A DNA stretch of 64,000 nucleotides from Streptomyces sp. HmicA12 (GTDB lineage Bacteria; Actinomycetota; Actinomycetes; Streptomycetales; Streptomycetaceae): the NCBI RefSeq assembly GCF_000373565.1, contig NZ_KB891800.1, positions 124,001 through 188,000 of the forward strand, given 5' to 3'. Positions within the stretch are counted from its first letter, which is position 1, and each line of letters opens with the position of its first letter. Below, in pieces: positions 1 to 8,391 of this stretch. Below the pieces are notes generated by a model that searched no databases, was not told the DNA's origin, and saw only the letters and a list, made by a program, of their open reading frames with translations. The position numbers were made by a program, and so were the translations under genes.

Positions 1-352
1 CGACCCGGTCCCCCCGCCCCACCCCGAGCCCCGCCAGGACCCCGGCGAAGACGGCGACCTGATCCCGCAACTCCGCATAGCTGTACGTGCGTTGCGCCCC
101 GGTCACCGGCGAGTCGTACACGAGCGCGGCCCGCTCCCCGTGCCCGGCGTCGACATGCCGGTCGAGGGCGTTGTGGCACACGTTCAGCTCACCGTCGGGA
201 AACCACCGGTAGAACGGCGCCCGCGAGGCGTCCAGCGCCCGCGAGGGCACCACGTCCCAGTCGATCCCACCGGCGGCCGCGAGCCAGAACCCCTCCGGGT
301 CCTCGGTGCTCGCGCGGAAGACTTCCTGGTACGACTTCCCGAACGGCTTCAT
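1..352 (-). CDS. Acetyl/propionyl-CoA synthetase, N-terminal part (gene runs off the window)
   Basis: About 117 codons are visible from ATG at 352 leftwards; the rest lies outside the window. The start reads MKPFGKSYQEVF, followed by DPEGFW, IDWDVVP and FYRWFPDGELNVCHNALDRH. This is the ACAS_N region typical of acetyl-/propionyl-CoA synthetases (AMP-forming; acyl acid + ATP + CoA). The FPDGELNVCHNALDRH version resembles PrpE-type propionyl-CoA synthetases more than Acs, but the substrate-defining part is missing. A GGAGAGGGG ribosome site precedes the ATG. The gene is divergent from the TerD-nuclease gene across about 175 bp that hold nothing else recognisable. Family is confident, substrate is inference. 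Confidence 0.8.
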   Translation of the reverse strand, partial: MKPFGKSYQEVFRASTEDPEGFWLAAAGGIDWDVVPSRALDASRAPFYRWFPDGELNVCHNALDRHVDAGHGERAALVYDSPVTGAQRTYSYAELRDQVAVFAGVLAGLGVGRGDRV

Positions 353-528
353 CGGCACCCCTCTCCAGTCGTCGGCTCGCGCCGACCCTCGGACGAGGTT
401 GTCAGCGACCGACTCCGGAGCAACAGCACTCCCCAACCTTCACAACACCTCCTCACATGCGGACTCCGGACGCTACGGTGCGTCATATGCACCGCGCGCA
501 TGACGGCGGTGGCACGTGAGGGGGCTAC

Positions 529-2607
529 ATGCACGAGATGTCCAAAGGGGCCAACATCGGCCTGGCGTCCTTAGGGGAGGACACCGGATCGGTGACCGTC
601 AGTCTGGGCTGGAGCAGCACAGCGGGCGACGGGGACGCAGACGTCTCCGTGCTTCTGCTCGGTCCGGACGACAAGGTGCGCAGCGACGACGACTTCTACT
701 TCTACAACCATCCGTCGGCGGCCGACGGGACCGTTCATCTGCTGGGTAAATCGCCCACGGGCGACGGCAGCGAGGACCGGATCGGCCTCGACCTGGACGC
801 CATGCGCGCGGACGTCTCCCGCGTCGTCATCGCGGCCAGTCAGTACGGGGCCTCCACGTTCGGCGACCTCGACGGCCTCCGCATGACGCTCTCGGGCCGT
901 TCGGGCGAGGCACTGCTGGGCTTCTCCATCAGCGACGCGAGTGTCGAGACGGCCTTCGTCTTCGGCGAGTTGTACCGGCGTGGGGACCAGTGGAAGTTCC
1001 GGGCCGTCGGGCAGGGCTACGAGTCCGGGCTCGCCGGACTGGCCACCGACTTCGGCATCGACATCGTCGACGACGCCGAGGCCGAGGGTTCCGAGATTTC
1101 CGACGACCGCCTCGACGCACCGACCGACTCGGAGTCGACCGCGGCCGGAGCCCCACCTGCGGACCCGTCCGCGACGGCCGCGGCAGCCACGGCGACGGCG
1201 CTGCCCGCGCAGCCGGGCCCGGTCGACGAACCCCCGGCACCGGCCGCACCCGCACCGAAGCGCGCGGCTCGCACGGCGAAGAAGAAGGTGACGCTTCCCA
1301 AGGCCGCCAAGAAGTCGCTCGCGGAGAACGAGACATGGCGGCCTGCCCGGCTCTTTCCCGTGCCGTCCTTCCGGAGCGACAAGGAGCGGGAGACACGGGC
1401 GACGTCGGTGCTCCTCGCGGTGATGACCGAGGTCCCGGAGTTCGGGCGGAGGCTCACCGCCGGCTTCGGCGCCCCGGCCGGCCGTATGCAGACCTTCACC
1501 GAGGTCTCGCTGCCCCACGGCGATTCTCCCAAGCGCCCGGACGGCGTGATCCGGGTGGAGCGGGCGGGCAAGCTGTGGACGGCGCTGCTCGAGACGAAGA
1601 CCAATGGAAACCCGCTCAAGGCCGAGCAGGTGCAGAACTACGTCGACATCGCCGCCCGCCGGGGCTATGAAGCGGTCATCACGCTCTCCAACGACGTGGC
1701 TCTGGAGGGCAGTCCGTTGGTGGACGTCAAGATCGACGGGCGCCGGAAGCACAAGGTGTCCCTGTGGCATCTCTCCTGGGCAGAGGTGGCGCACCAGGCG
1801 CAGATGCTGATCCGGCACGAGGGGGTCGGAAACGCCGCGCACGCATGGCTGTTGCAGGAGCTGCTGCACTACCTCCAGCACGAGAACTCCGGTTGTCACG
1901 GCTTCCAGAACATGGGGCCCGCCTGGGTCCCCGTGCGCAACGCGATCGACGCGGAGACGCTGTGCCAGGGCGACCCGCGCGCAGTCGAGGTCGTGGAGAG
2001 CTGGGAACGGCTGATCCGACAGGTCTGCCTGCGACTCGGCGGGGAGCTGGGGCAGAAGGCGCTACCGGTGCAGCGCAGCAGGCGCGGCAGCGCCCCGGGG
2101 GCACGGCGGACGGGGCTCGCGGACCGGCTGTGCGACGAAGGGCGGCTCACGGCGGAACTGCGGGTGGACGGGTCGCCCGGGATCCTCGGGATCACCGCGG
2201 ATCTGCGCACCGGCAAACTGCGGACATCGATCGATGTGGCCGCGCCCGAGGGAAGCTATCCCCTGTCCTCCGCGAAGCGGCTGCTCAGGGCTCTGGCCCA
2301 GGCTCCGGCCGATCTGCACGTGGAGACGTTGGTCGACACCGGGAGCGGCCCGCGCAGCACGCTCGAGCGGCTGCGACCGGAGCCGGGAGACCTGCTGCCG
2401 AAGGACGGTGCCACCATCACCGGCTTCCGGCTGTCACTGTTCAAGGGAATGGGCGGTGCCCGCGGCAACGCCGAGTCGGGATTCATCCGCAGCGTCGACG
2501 ACGCCGTGGACCGGTTCTACGGATCCGTGGTGACGCACCTCGCCGGCCTGGACCGCCGTCCCGCGCAACGCCCCCGGGGCGCCGCCGAGGCCGCGGTGAC
2601 CGTCTGA
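529..2607 (+). CDS. TerD-family domain fused to a PD-(D/E)xK nuclease-like domain
   Basis: 692 aa. Residues about 1-190 are a TerD domain (SKGANIGL start, DADVSVLLLGPDDKV, DDDFYFYN acidic segment), a calcium-binding fold of Ter stress systems. Residues about 190-270 are an Ala/Pro/Thr-rich linker ending in a Lys-rich stretch. Residues about 275-690 include a restriction-endonuclease-like core with D338 (RPDGVI) and E355-T-K357 (LLETKTNG), followed by QVQNYVDIA, the usual D...ExK...Q order. It is soluble with no signal peptide. ATG 538 (MSKGANIG) is an alternative start; a GAGGGGG ribosome site lies just before 529. TerD-nuclease architectures are known from comparative genomics of Ter systems. 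The substrate and any calcium control are inferred. No other ter genes are adjacent. Confidence 0.75.
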   Translation: MHEMSKGANIGLASLGEDTGSVTVSLGWSSTAGDGDADVSVLLLGPDDKVRSDDDFYFYNHPSAADGTVHLLGKSPTGDGSEDRIGLDLDAMRADVSRVVIAASQYGASTFGDLDGLRMTLSGRSGEALLGFSISDASVETAFVFGELYRRGDQWKFRAVGQGYESGLAGLATDFGIDIVDDAEAEGSEISDDRLDAPTDSESTAAGAPPADPSATAAAATATALPAQPGPVDEPPAPAAPAPKRAARTAKKKVTLPKAAKKSLAENETWRPARLFPVPSFRSDKERETRATSVLLAVMTEVPEFGRRLTAGFGAPAGRMQTFTEVSLPHGDSPKRPDGVIRVERAGKLWTALLETKTNGNPLKAEQVQNYVDIAARRGYEAVITLSNDVALEGSPLVDVKIDGRRKHKVSLWHLSWAEVAHQAQMLIRHEGVGNAAHAWLLQELLHYLQHENSGCHGFQNMGPAWVPVRNAIDAETLCQGDPRAVEVVESWERLIRQVCLRLGGELGQKALPVQRSRRGSAPGARRTGLADRLCDEGRLTAELRVDGSPGILGITADLRTGKLRTSIDVAAPEGSYPLSSAKRLLRALAQAPADLHVETLVDTGSGPRSTLERLRPEPGDLLPKDGATITGFRLSLFKGMGGARGNAESGFIRSVDDAVDRFYGSVVTHLAGLDRRPAQRPRGAAEAAVTV

Positions 2608-2619
2608 CGCACCCCCCGG

Positions 2620-2946
2620 TCAGGCGGTGACCGCGGTCAACAGCACCACCGTGTCCGTCAGCGCCAGGAGCCCGTGGCGTTCCTGCGGGATCGCGTGCAG
2701 GTCGGACGGGCCGAGTTCCACGTCGCCGGAGGCGGCGGTGAGGCGGACGCGGCCCGTCAGGACCTGGAGGGCGGCGGCCGGTGGGGCGTTGTGCTCCTCC
2801 AGGGCCGTGCCCTCGACCAGGGCGATGACGCTCTGCCTCAACCGGTCCTCGTGCAGGATCAGTTCGGCGCTGCGGCCGTGCGCGGCGGTGCGGGCCGCGG
2901 CCAGGTGGTCGTCGGCCAGGGCCGTGAGGTGGTGCGTGGTGGTCAT
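2620..2946 (-). CDS. Small single-domain cupin protein
   Basis: 108 aa, starting MTTTHHLTALADDHL. The C-terminal half (ALQVLTGRVRLTAASGDVELGPSDLHAIPQERHGLLALTDTVVLL) has the strand pattern of a one-domain cupin, including the turn after the G-x-V strand and a P-x-x-x-H segment of cupin motif 2. Only one metal-type histidine of motif 2 is evident, so enzyme activity is uncertain. It converges with the TerD-nuclease gene (12 bp apart) and lies 42 bp downstream of the LysR gene on the same strand, so the two may be cotranscribed. Confidence 0.7.
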   Translation of the reverse strand: MTTTHHLTALADDHLAAARTAAHGRSAELILHEDRLRQSVIALVEGTALEEHNAPPAAALQVLTGRVRLTAASGDVELGPSDLHAIPQERHGLLALTDTVVLLTAVTA

Positions 2947-2988
2947 GGGGTCAGCGTGGCCGGGGGCCGCGGCGTCCGCGATCCGGCG

Positions 2989-3909
2989 TCACCCGTTCGG
3001 GCGGCGGGCCGGGGTTCCGGGGCAGCCGCTCTCGACCAGGTCCGCGAAGGCCCTGGCCGGTGGTGGCAGCGCGGCCCAGCGGCGGACGGCCCAGCCGACC
3101 TGGAGGGGTGGCAGGCAGGGGACGGGGACGAGGGCGAGCCCGGGGTGGCCGGGGCCGCGCAGGCCCGGCAGGTCGGGGACGACGGCGTGGCCGAGGCCGA
3201 GTTCCGCCAGGTGCACCGCGGTGTCCCAGTCGGCGATGCCGGTGCCGGAGGCGGCGGCGCCCGCGATGCCCAGCTCGGCGAACCGGTCGTCGAGGTGGGC
3301 GCGGGAGGTGGAGTGCTCGGGCGGCAGGATCAGCTGGGCCGAGGCCGCCAGGTCGCCCGGCTCGGCATGGGGCTTGGCCGCCAACGGGTCGTGTTCCTGG
3401 ACCGCCAGCACCCAGGGGAGTTCCACCACGGGCCGCAGCTCTATGCCGCGCTCCGCGGTGCCCATGGTGATCCAGGCCAGGTCCAGGTCGTGCGCGGCCA
3501 GCGCCGCGAAGCAGGCCCGGCTGGAGCTGACCGTCTGGAACTCCAGGCTGACCTGCGGGTGCCCGCGCCGGAACGCGACGATCGCCTCGGCCATGAAGTG
3601 GCGTACGGAGGTGGCGCCGGTGGTCACCCGCACCGAACCGCTCTCGCCGCGTGCCAGGTCGTCCAGGCGGCGCAGCGCGTCGTCGATGGCCCCGATGCCG
3701 TCGGCCGCGGCGGTGCGCAGGATGCGGCCCGCGGGGGTGGGCACGACGCCGCGCGGATGCCGTTCGAGGAGGCCGATGCCGATCTCCCGCTCCAGCCGTT
3801 TGACGTGCTGGCTCACCGCGGACTGCGTACAGGACAGATCGCGTGCGACGGCGCTGAGACTGCCCGCGCGGCAGACGGCGACGAAGACACGGAGGTCGTC
3901 GAGGGTCAC
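2989..3909 (-). CDS. LysR-family transcriptional regulator
   Basis: 306 aa from a GTG at 3909. Residues 1-60 are the winged HTH of LysR proteins (LDDLRVFVAVCRAGSLSAVARDLSCTQSAVSQHVKRLEREIG). The rest is a periplasmic-binding-like effector domain (SGSVRVTTGATSVRHF, GHPQVSLEFQTV). It is divergently arranged with the TauE/SafE permease, the classic position for a LysR regulator and its target, with a 190-bp gap. Near its start the gap holds GGGTAAGGAAACCC, a loose candidate operator. Effector unknown. Confidence 0.9.
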   Translation of the reverse strand: MTLDDLRVFVAVCRAGSLSAVARDLSCTQSAVSQHVKRLEREIGIGLLERHPRGVVPTPAGRILRTAAADGIGAIDDALRRLDDLARGESGSVRVTTGATSVRHFMAEAIVAFRRGHPQVSLEFQTVSSSRACFAALAAHDLDLAWITMGTAERGIELRPVVELPWVLAVQEHDPLAAKPHAEPGDLAASAQLILPPEHSTSRAHLDDRFAELGIAGAAASGTGIADWDTAVHLAELGLGHAVVPDLPGLRGPGHPGLALVPVPCLPPLQVGWAVRRWAALPPPARAFADLVESGCPGTPARRPNG

Positions 3910-4099
3910 ACCGGCTGAAGCTACAGCTTGGGTAAGGGTAAGGAAACCCTAGGATTGACTTGGGTCGGTCGCCGGGAGCACGATCGGCTGCGGGACGCCC
4001 CGAGGGCGGCAACCCGCCTCGGAGGTCGCGAACTCCCGGCGGGTGCCGACCCGTTGAGACCGGGCACCGACCTGGCCGACACCTACAGGAAGCGAAGCC

Positions 4100-4867
4100 T
4101 TGGACCTTGTGGAAGCGGTGGCGATCGGCGCCGCCGGACTGGCCGCGGGCGGCATGAACGCGGTGGTCGGCTCCGGCACCCTGATCACCTTCCCGACGCT
4201 CCTCGCCTTCGGCTACCCGCCGGTGCTCGCCAACGTCTCCAACAACATCGGCCTGGTGCCCGGCGTGCTCAGCGGCGCGTACGGCTACCGTCGCGAGCTG
4301 CGCGGCCAGCGGAGGCGGTTGATCCGCTTCGGTACCGCCTCGCTCATCGGCGGTCTGGCCGGGGCGCTGCTCCTGCTGAATCTCCCCGACGCCGCGTTCC
4401 GCGCGATCGTCCCCGTCCTGATCGTCACCGCGTGCGTCCTGGTCCTGCTCCAGCCGCGCCTGAACCGCCGGCTCCGCGAGCGTCAGGCCGCCGCCGGCTC
4501 GGGCCGCACCGACGGCGGCCTGCCCATGTGGCTCGGCGTCCTCGGCATCGGCGTCTACGGCGGCTACTTCGGCGCGGCCCAGGGCGTGCTGCTCATGGGC
4601 ATGTTCGGCGCGGTGCTCCGCGACGACCTGCAGCGCCTGAACGCCGCGAAGAACGTCCTCGCGTCGATCGTCAACGGCGTCGCCGCGGTGGTGTTCATCG
4701 CGGTCGCCGACGTCGACTGGACGGTGGCGGCGCTGATCGCCGCGGGCTCGACGGCGGGCGGTCTGATCGGGGCGCGCATCGGCCGCAGGCTGCCTCCCGC
4801 GGTGCTGCGCGGGGTGATCGTCACGGTCGGCCTGACGGCTTCGGCGCTCCTCGTGGCGCGCGGCTGA
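4100..4867 (+). CDS. TauE/SafE (DUF81) family membrane permease
   Basis: 255 aa from a TTG start preceded by AGGA. It is a polytopic membrane protein with about eight hydrophobic segments. The first (EAVAIGAAGLAAGGMNAVVGSGTLITFPTLL) carries the G-x-G-S-x-x-x-P-x-L pattern of sulfite-exporter-like permeases, and it recurs in the second half (GVYGGYFGAAQGVLLMGMFG). Family members move sulfite, taurine or small organosulfur anions across the cytoplasmic membrane; the substrate here cannot be read. It is probably controlled by the divergent LysR regulator. Confidence 0.87.
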   Translation: MDLVEAVAIGAAGLAAGGMNAVVGSGTLITFPTLLAFGYPPVLANVSNNIGLVPGVLSGAYGYRRELRGQRRRLIRFGTASLIGGLAGALLLLNLPDAAFRAIVPVLIVTACVLVLLQPRLNRRLRERQAAAGSGRTDGGLPMWLGVLGIGVYGGYFGAAQGVLLMGMFGAVLRDDLQRLNAAKNVLASIVNGVAAVVFIAVADVDWTVAALIAAGSTAGGLIGARIGRRLPPAVLRGVIVTVGLTASALLVARG

Positions 4868-4890
4868 GCACCCCGCGCGATCATCGACGT

Positions 4891-5493
4891 ATGGCTGTCA
4901 CCCTCCACCTCGCCCAGGACCCCGCCGCCGACGAACTGCTCGGCCGCAGCCCGCTCGCCGCGCTCGTGGGCATGCTGCTCGACCAGCAGGTGCCCATGGA
5001 GTGGGCGTTCGCCGGGCCGCGCACGATCGCCGACCGGCTCGGCGCCGACGACCTGGACGCGCACGAGATCGCCGCCCACGACCCCGAGGCGTTCGCCGCG
5101 CTGCTCTCCGAGAAGCCGGCCGTGCACCGCTACCCGGGCTCGATGGCCCAGCGCGTCCAGCAGCTGTGCGCGTACCTCGTCGAGCACTACGACGGTGACG
5201 CGGCGGCCGTGTGGGAGGGCGTCGGCACCGGCAAGGAGCTCCTCCAGCGTCTGAACGACCTGCCCGGCTTCGGCAAGCAGAAGGCCCAGATCTTCCTCGC
5301 CCTGCTCGGCAAGCAGCTCGGCGTGCGGCCCACGGGCTGGCGGGAGGCCGCCGGCGACTACGGGCAGGCGAAGGCGTTCCGCTCCGTCGCCGACATCACC
5401 GGGCCCGAGTCCCTGGCCAAGGTCCGCGCCCACAAGCAGGAGATGAAGGCCGCGGCCAAGGCGGCGAAGGCGGCCAAGACGTCAGCACGCTGA
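4891..5493 (+). CDS. HhH-GPD-type base-excision DNA repair protein
   Basis: 200 aa starting MAVTLHLAQDPAADELLGRSPLAALVGMLLDQQVPMEWAF. The LLxQQVP segment followed later by LQRLNDLPGFGKQKAQIFLALLG is the helix-hairpin-helix plus GPD arrangement of the AlkA/EndoIII glycosylase superfamily. It is shorter than full AlkA or Nth and has no 4Fe-4S cluster cysteines. The C-terminus is a short Lys/Ala tail (KAAAKAAKAAKTSAR), plausibly DNA-contacting. It begins 23 bp after the permease, possibly in the same transcript. Lesion specificity unknown. Confidence 0.82.
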   Translation: MAVTLHLAQDPAADELLGRSPLAALVGMLLDQQVPMEWAFAGPRTIADRLGADDLDAHEIAAHDPEAFAALLSEKPAVHRYPGSMAQRVQQLCAYLVEHYDGDAAAVWEGVGTGKELLQRLNDLPGFGKQKAQIFLALLGKQLGVRPTGWREAAGDYGQAKAFRSVADITGPESLAKVRAHKQEMKAAAKAAKAAKTSAR

Positions 5494-5570
5494 CGTCCGC
5501 GTAGCCCAAGAGAGCGGAAAAGGCCGCCCGGAGATCACGTCATGGGCGTGTCCGGGGGACATGTCGACGC

Positions 5571-5912
5571 ATGAGCGCCGCACCGTCCCCCGCCGCGCCG
5601 GGCCCCCGTGCCCGGGCCTGGGCGCGTGCGCTCCTGCTGGTCGTCGCCCTCCTGTTCACGCCGCTCGCCGCCGCGTCCGCCGAGGCCGCGGCCCCGCCCC
5701 CGGCTGCCGCCGCGGCCTGCGAGCCCGGCGACCCGAGCCAGGACACCTTCGAAGCGGCCGTCCGCCTCTCCGGCGGCCACCACACCCGCCCCTTCACGGC
5801 CCCGCCGCCCCGCCGTCCGCTCCCGGCGGCGGCCCCGCTCGCCCCCGCCCCCGCGAACCACCCCGCGCGCCTGTCCCACCGCGCCCTGCGCACGGTCGTC
5901 CTGCGCTGCTGA
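5571..5912 (+). CDS. Small Ala/Pro-rich secreted or membrane-anchored protein, unknown function
   Basis: 113 aa. An N-terminal basic/hydrophobic segment (RARAWARALLLVVALLFTPLAAASAEAAA) looks like a Sec signal peptide. The rest is Pro/Ala-rich with a single internal Cys and a C-terminal LRC. No domain is recognised. Proteins with this layout are common near short tail genes in Streptomyces. Low sequence complexity makes the call tentative, but the signal peptide and reading-frame preference support a real gene. Confidence 0.5.
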   Translation: MSAAPSPAAPGPRARAWARALLLVVALLFTPLAAASAEAAAPPPAAAAACEPGDPSQDTFEAAVRLSGGHHTRPFTAPPPRRPLPAAAPLAPAPANHPARLSHRALRTVVLRC

Positions 5913-5965
5913 CAGTCACCGCCACCCCCGGAGACCCCTGTCAGCACCGAAAGGACACCCCAGCC

Positions 5966-6109
5966 ATGCCCAAGGACCCGTACGCGCTCCTGCGCGCCCT
6001 GCTGCGCGCGGAAGCGGCCCGAGACAGCCGGGCCGACCAGCGGTCCCAGGAACGTCCGGCCCCGCAGGACAGGACGCCACAGGCCCACCAGGAGAAGAAC
6101 AGGAGCTGA
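5966..6109 (+). CDS. Short charged protein, 47 aa, unknown function
   Basis: MPKDPYALLRALLRAEAARDS followed by an Arg/Gln/Pro-rich tail, 47 codons ending at TGA 6109. The N-terminal half would form an amphipathic helix and the remainder looks disordered. A GAAAGGACA ribosome site precedes the ATG. It sits directly before a strong bidirectional hairpin shared with the HerA-like gene. Not recognised as a named family. Confidence 0.5.
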   Translation: MPKDPYALLRALLRAEAARDSRADQRSQERPAPQDRTPQAHQEKNRS

Positions 6110-6113
6110 GCGA

Positions 6114-6144
6114 AGGCCCGGCCCGCGGAATGCGGGCCGGGCCT
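6114..6144. terminator. Bidirectional hairpin terminator
   Basis: A perfect 13-bp stem (AGGCCCGGCCCGC, GGAAT loop, then its complement) between the convergent 47-aa gene and the HerA-like ATPase gene. No long U-tract, as is usual for Streptomyces terminators. Confidence 0.8.
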
Positions 6145-6162
6145 CTCAGGAGCGCGATCGGC

Positions 6163-7857
6163 TCACCGCCTGCGCGTACCGAAGATCGACCGGGAGATCT
6201 CCCGCCCCAGCTGCGTCCCCACGGACCGGGCCAGCGACTTGAAGATCCCGCTGCCCACGACCTGGTCCACGACGGAGGCGTCCTGCGCCGGCTTCGCCCT
6301 GGCGGCCGCCTTCGCCGCCTTCTCGGCCTCGGCGGCCTCCACCTCGGCCTGCTTGCGGGCCGCGGTCTGCGCCTCCTGGGCGGTCAGCTTCTCGTACGCC
6401 GACTCGCGGTCCACCGCGTCGGCGTACCGCGAGAACAGCAGCGACCCCTTCACCGCCGCGTCCAGCGCCCCCGCCTCCACGGGCCCCATCAGCGACTCCG
6501 GCGCCCGCAGCCGCGTCGCCGCGACCGGCGTCGGCGCGCCCTTCTCGCTGAGCACGGTGATCACGGCCTCACCGGTGCCGAGCGAGGTGAGGGTCTCCTC
6601 CAGGTCGTACCCCGAGTTCGGGAAGGTCTTCACGGTCGCCTTCAGCGCCTTCTGGTCGTCGGGCGTGAAGGCGCGCAGCGCGTGCTGCACCCGGTTGCCG
6701 AGCTGCCCGAGGACGTCGGCGGGCACGTCCTTCGGGGTCTGCGTCACGAAGAAGATGCCGACGCCCTTGGACCGGATCAGCCGCACGGTCTGCGTGATCG
6801 CTTCGAGGAACGCCTTCGACGCCCCGTTGAAGAGGAGGTGCGCCTCGTCGAAGAAGAAGACGAGCTTGGGCTTCTCGACATCGCCGACCTCCGGCAGCCG
6901 CTGGAACAGATCGGCGAGCAGCCACATCAGGAACGTGGAGAACAGCTGCGGCTTGTCCTGCACGGCGGGCAGTTCCAGTACGGAGACCAGGCCCCGCCCG
7001 TCGGGAGCGGTCCGCAGCAGTTCGCTCGTGTCGAACTCCGGCTCCCCGAAGAAGTCCCCCATGCCCTGCGCCTCGAACGCGGTCAGGGCCCGCAGGATCA
7101 CCCCGGCGGTGACGGTCGACAGGCCGCCGATGGTCTTCAGCTCGGGCTTGCCCTCGTCGGACGTGAGGAAGGTGACGACCGCCCGCAGGTCCTTCAGGTC
7201 GACGAGCTCGAGGCCCTTCTGGTCCGCGTAGTGGAAGATCAGGCCGAGCGACTGCTCCTGGGTCTGGTTGAGCTGCAGCACCTTCGACAGCAGCACGGGA
7301 CCGAAGCTGGTGACGGTCGCGCGCAGCGGGATGCCGGTGCCGATGCCGCCCAGCGCGTAGAACTCGCACGGGAAACCGGTGGCCTGCCAGTCCTGACCGA
7401 CCTCACCGGCCCGCCCGCGGATCTTGTCGCCGTCCTCGCCGGGCGCCGAGATGCCGGAGACGTCGCCCTTGATGTCCGCGAGGAAGACCGGGACGCCCTG
7501 CGCGGCCAGCTGCTCCGCGATGAGCTGCAACGTCTTCGTCTTGCCCGTGCCGGTGGCGCCGGCGACCAGACCGTGCCGGTTCAGCATCGGCAGCGGGATG
7601 CGGATCTGGGCGTCCGCGTGGCACTGCCCGTCCCACAGCAGCGCGCCGAGGTCGAGCGCGGGCCCGGTGAAGGCGTACCCGGCGGCGATCTCCAGGGCCT
7701 CGGCGGGCAGCGCCGGGGCGCCGGTGACGGCCTCGGGGTGGGCGGCCGTCTCCTCCTGCGGCGCCTGCGACCCCGGTGTCAACGAGACGCCCGTACCTGA
7801 CCCGGACGGGTCCGCCGCACTCGCCTGCTCGCCCGTCATCGGCTCGCTGTCACCCAT
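6163..7857 (-). CDS. HerA-like ATPase (DUF853 family)
   Basis: 564 aa from ATG 7857 (MGDSEPMTGEQ). A GTG 13 codons upstream is possible but lacks a ribosome site. Residues 100-107 are a Walker A loop, GATGTGKT, followed by KTLQLIAEQLAAQGVPVFLADIKGDVSGIS. Further on are a Walker B-like LVFFFDEAHLLF and FVTQTPKDVPADVLGQLGNRVQHALRAFTPDD. These are hallmarks of the DUF853/HerA-like branch of FtsK-HerA ATPases. A coiled Ala/Glu/Lys-rich segment follows, then a short C-terminal region. No membrane segment. Partner nuclease NurA is not nearby, so the biological role is unknown. Confidence 0.85.
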   Translation of the reverse strand: MGDSEPMTGEQASAADPSGSGTGVSLTPGSQAPQEETAAHPEAVTGAPALPAEALEIAAGYAFTGPALDLGALLWDGQCHADAQIRIPLPMLNRHGLVAGATGTGKTKTLQLIAEQLAAQGVPVFLADIKGDVSGISAPGEDGDKIRGRAGEVGQDWQATGFPCEFYALGGIGTGIPLRATVTSFGPVLLSKVLQLNQTQEQSLGLIFHYADQKGLELVDLKDLRAVVTFLTSDEGKPELKTIGGLSTVTAGVILRALTAFEAQGMGDFFGEPEFDTSELLRTAPDGRGLVSVLELPAVQDKPQLFSTFLMWLLADLFQRLPEVGDVEKPKLVFFFDEAHLLFNGASKAFLEAITQTVRLIRSKGVGIFFVTQTPKDVPADVLGQLGNRVQHALRAFTPDDQKALKATVKTFPNSGYDLEETLTSLGTGEAVITVLSEKGAPTPVAATRLRAPESLMGPVEAGALDAAVKGSLLFSRYADAVDRESAYEKLTAQEAQTAARKQAEVEAAEAEKAAKAAARAKPAQDASVVDQVVGSGIFKSLARSVGTQLGREISRSIFGTRRR

Positions 7858-7978
7858 TTCAGGCCCCTGTCCCGGGTTTGAGTGTTCACATTTCACACCA
7901 GTTCATGGCGATATTTCCCAGGGTTGCACTCCGTCTCCATGGCTGCGCCCGGAGAGCCTCGCCCGGTAGGCTTTCCGT

Positions 7979-8275
7979 GTGATCTTCAAGCGCATCGGAA
8001 ACGGCCGGCCGTACCCCGACCACGGCCGGGAAAGCACCCGGCAGTGGGCGGACGTCGCGCCGCGCCCGGTCCGCCTCGATCAGCTGGTGACGACCAAGGG
8101 CCAGCTCGATCTGGAGACCCTGCTCGCCGAGGACTCGACGTTCTACGGCGATCTCTTCGCGCACGTCGTGAAGTGGCAGGGCGATCTGTACCTGGAGGAC
8201 GGGCTGCACCGCGCCGTCCGCGCCGCGCTCCAGCAGCGCCAGGTGCTGCACGCCCGCGTCCTCGAACTCGGCTGA
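7979..8275 (+). CDS. VapB-like antitoxin homologue without an adjacent toxin
   Basis: 98 aa from GTG 7979 (MIFKRIGNGRPYPDHG). The segment from RQWADVAPRPVRLDQLVTTKG to the end, with FYGDLFAHVVKWQGDLYLEDGLHRAVRAALQQRQVLHARVL, resembles proteins annotated as VapB-family antitoxins in Streptomyces. The ParB-like feel of LDQLVTTKGQLDL and the final helices are visible, but no VapC PIN-domain toxin lies next to it. It may be a chromosomally domesticated regulator instead. Confidence 0.6.
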   Translation: MIFKRIGNGRPYPDHGRESTRQWADVAPRPVRLDQLVTTKGQLDLETLLAEDSTFYGDLFAHVVKWQGDLYLEDGLHRAVRAALQQRQVLHARVLELG

Positions 8276-8391
8276 CGCCGGCCACCGGCCTGACGGGACC
8301 TCACGTCCGCATTGGCCCTTTTGGGTTGGACTGAGCGGCCACCACTGATCATTTAATAGGCATCGCCGCCGGGCAGCACTACGCTGCGCCC

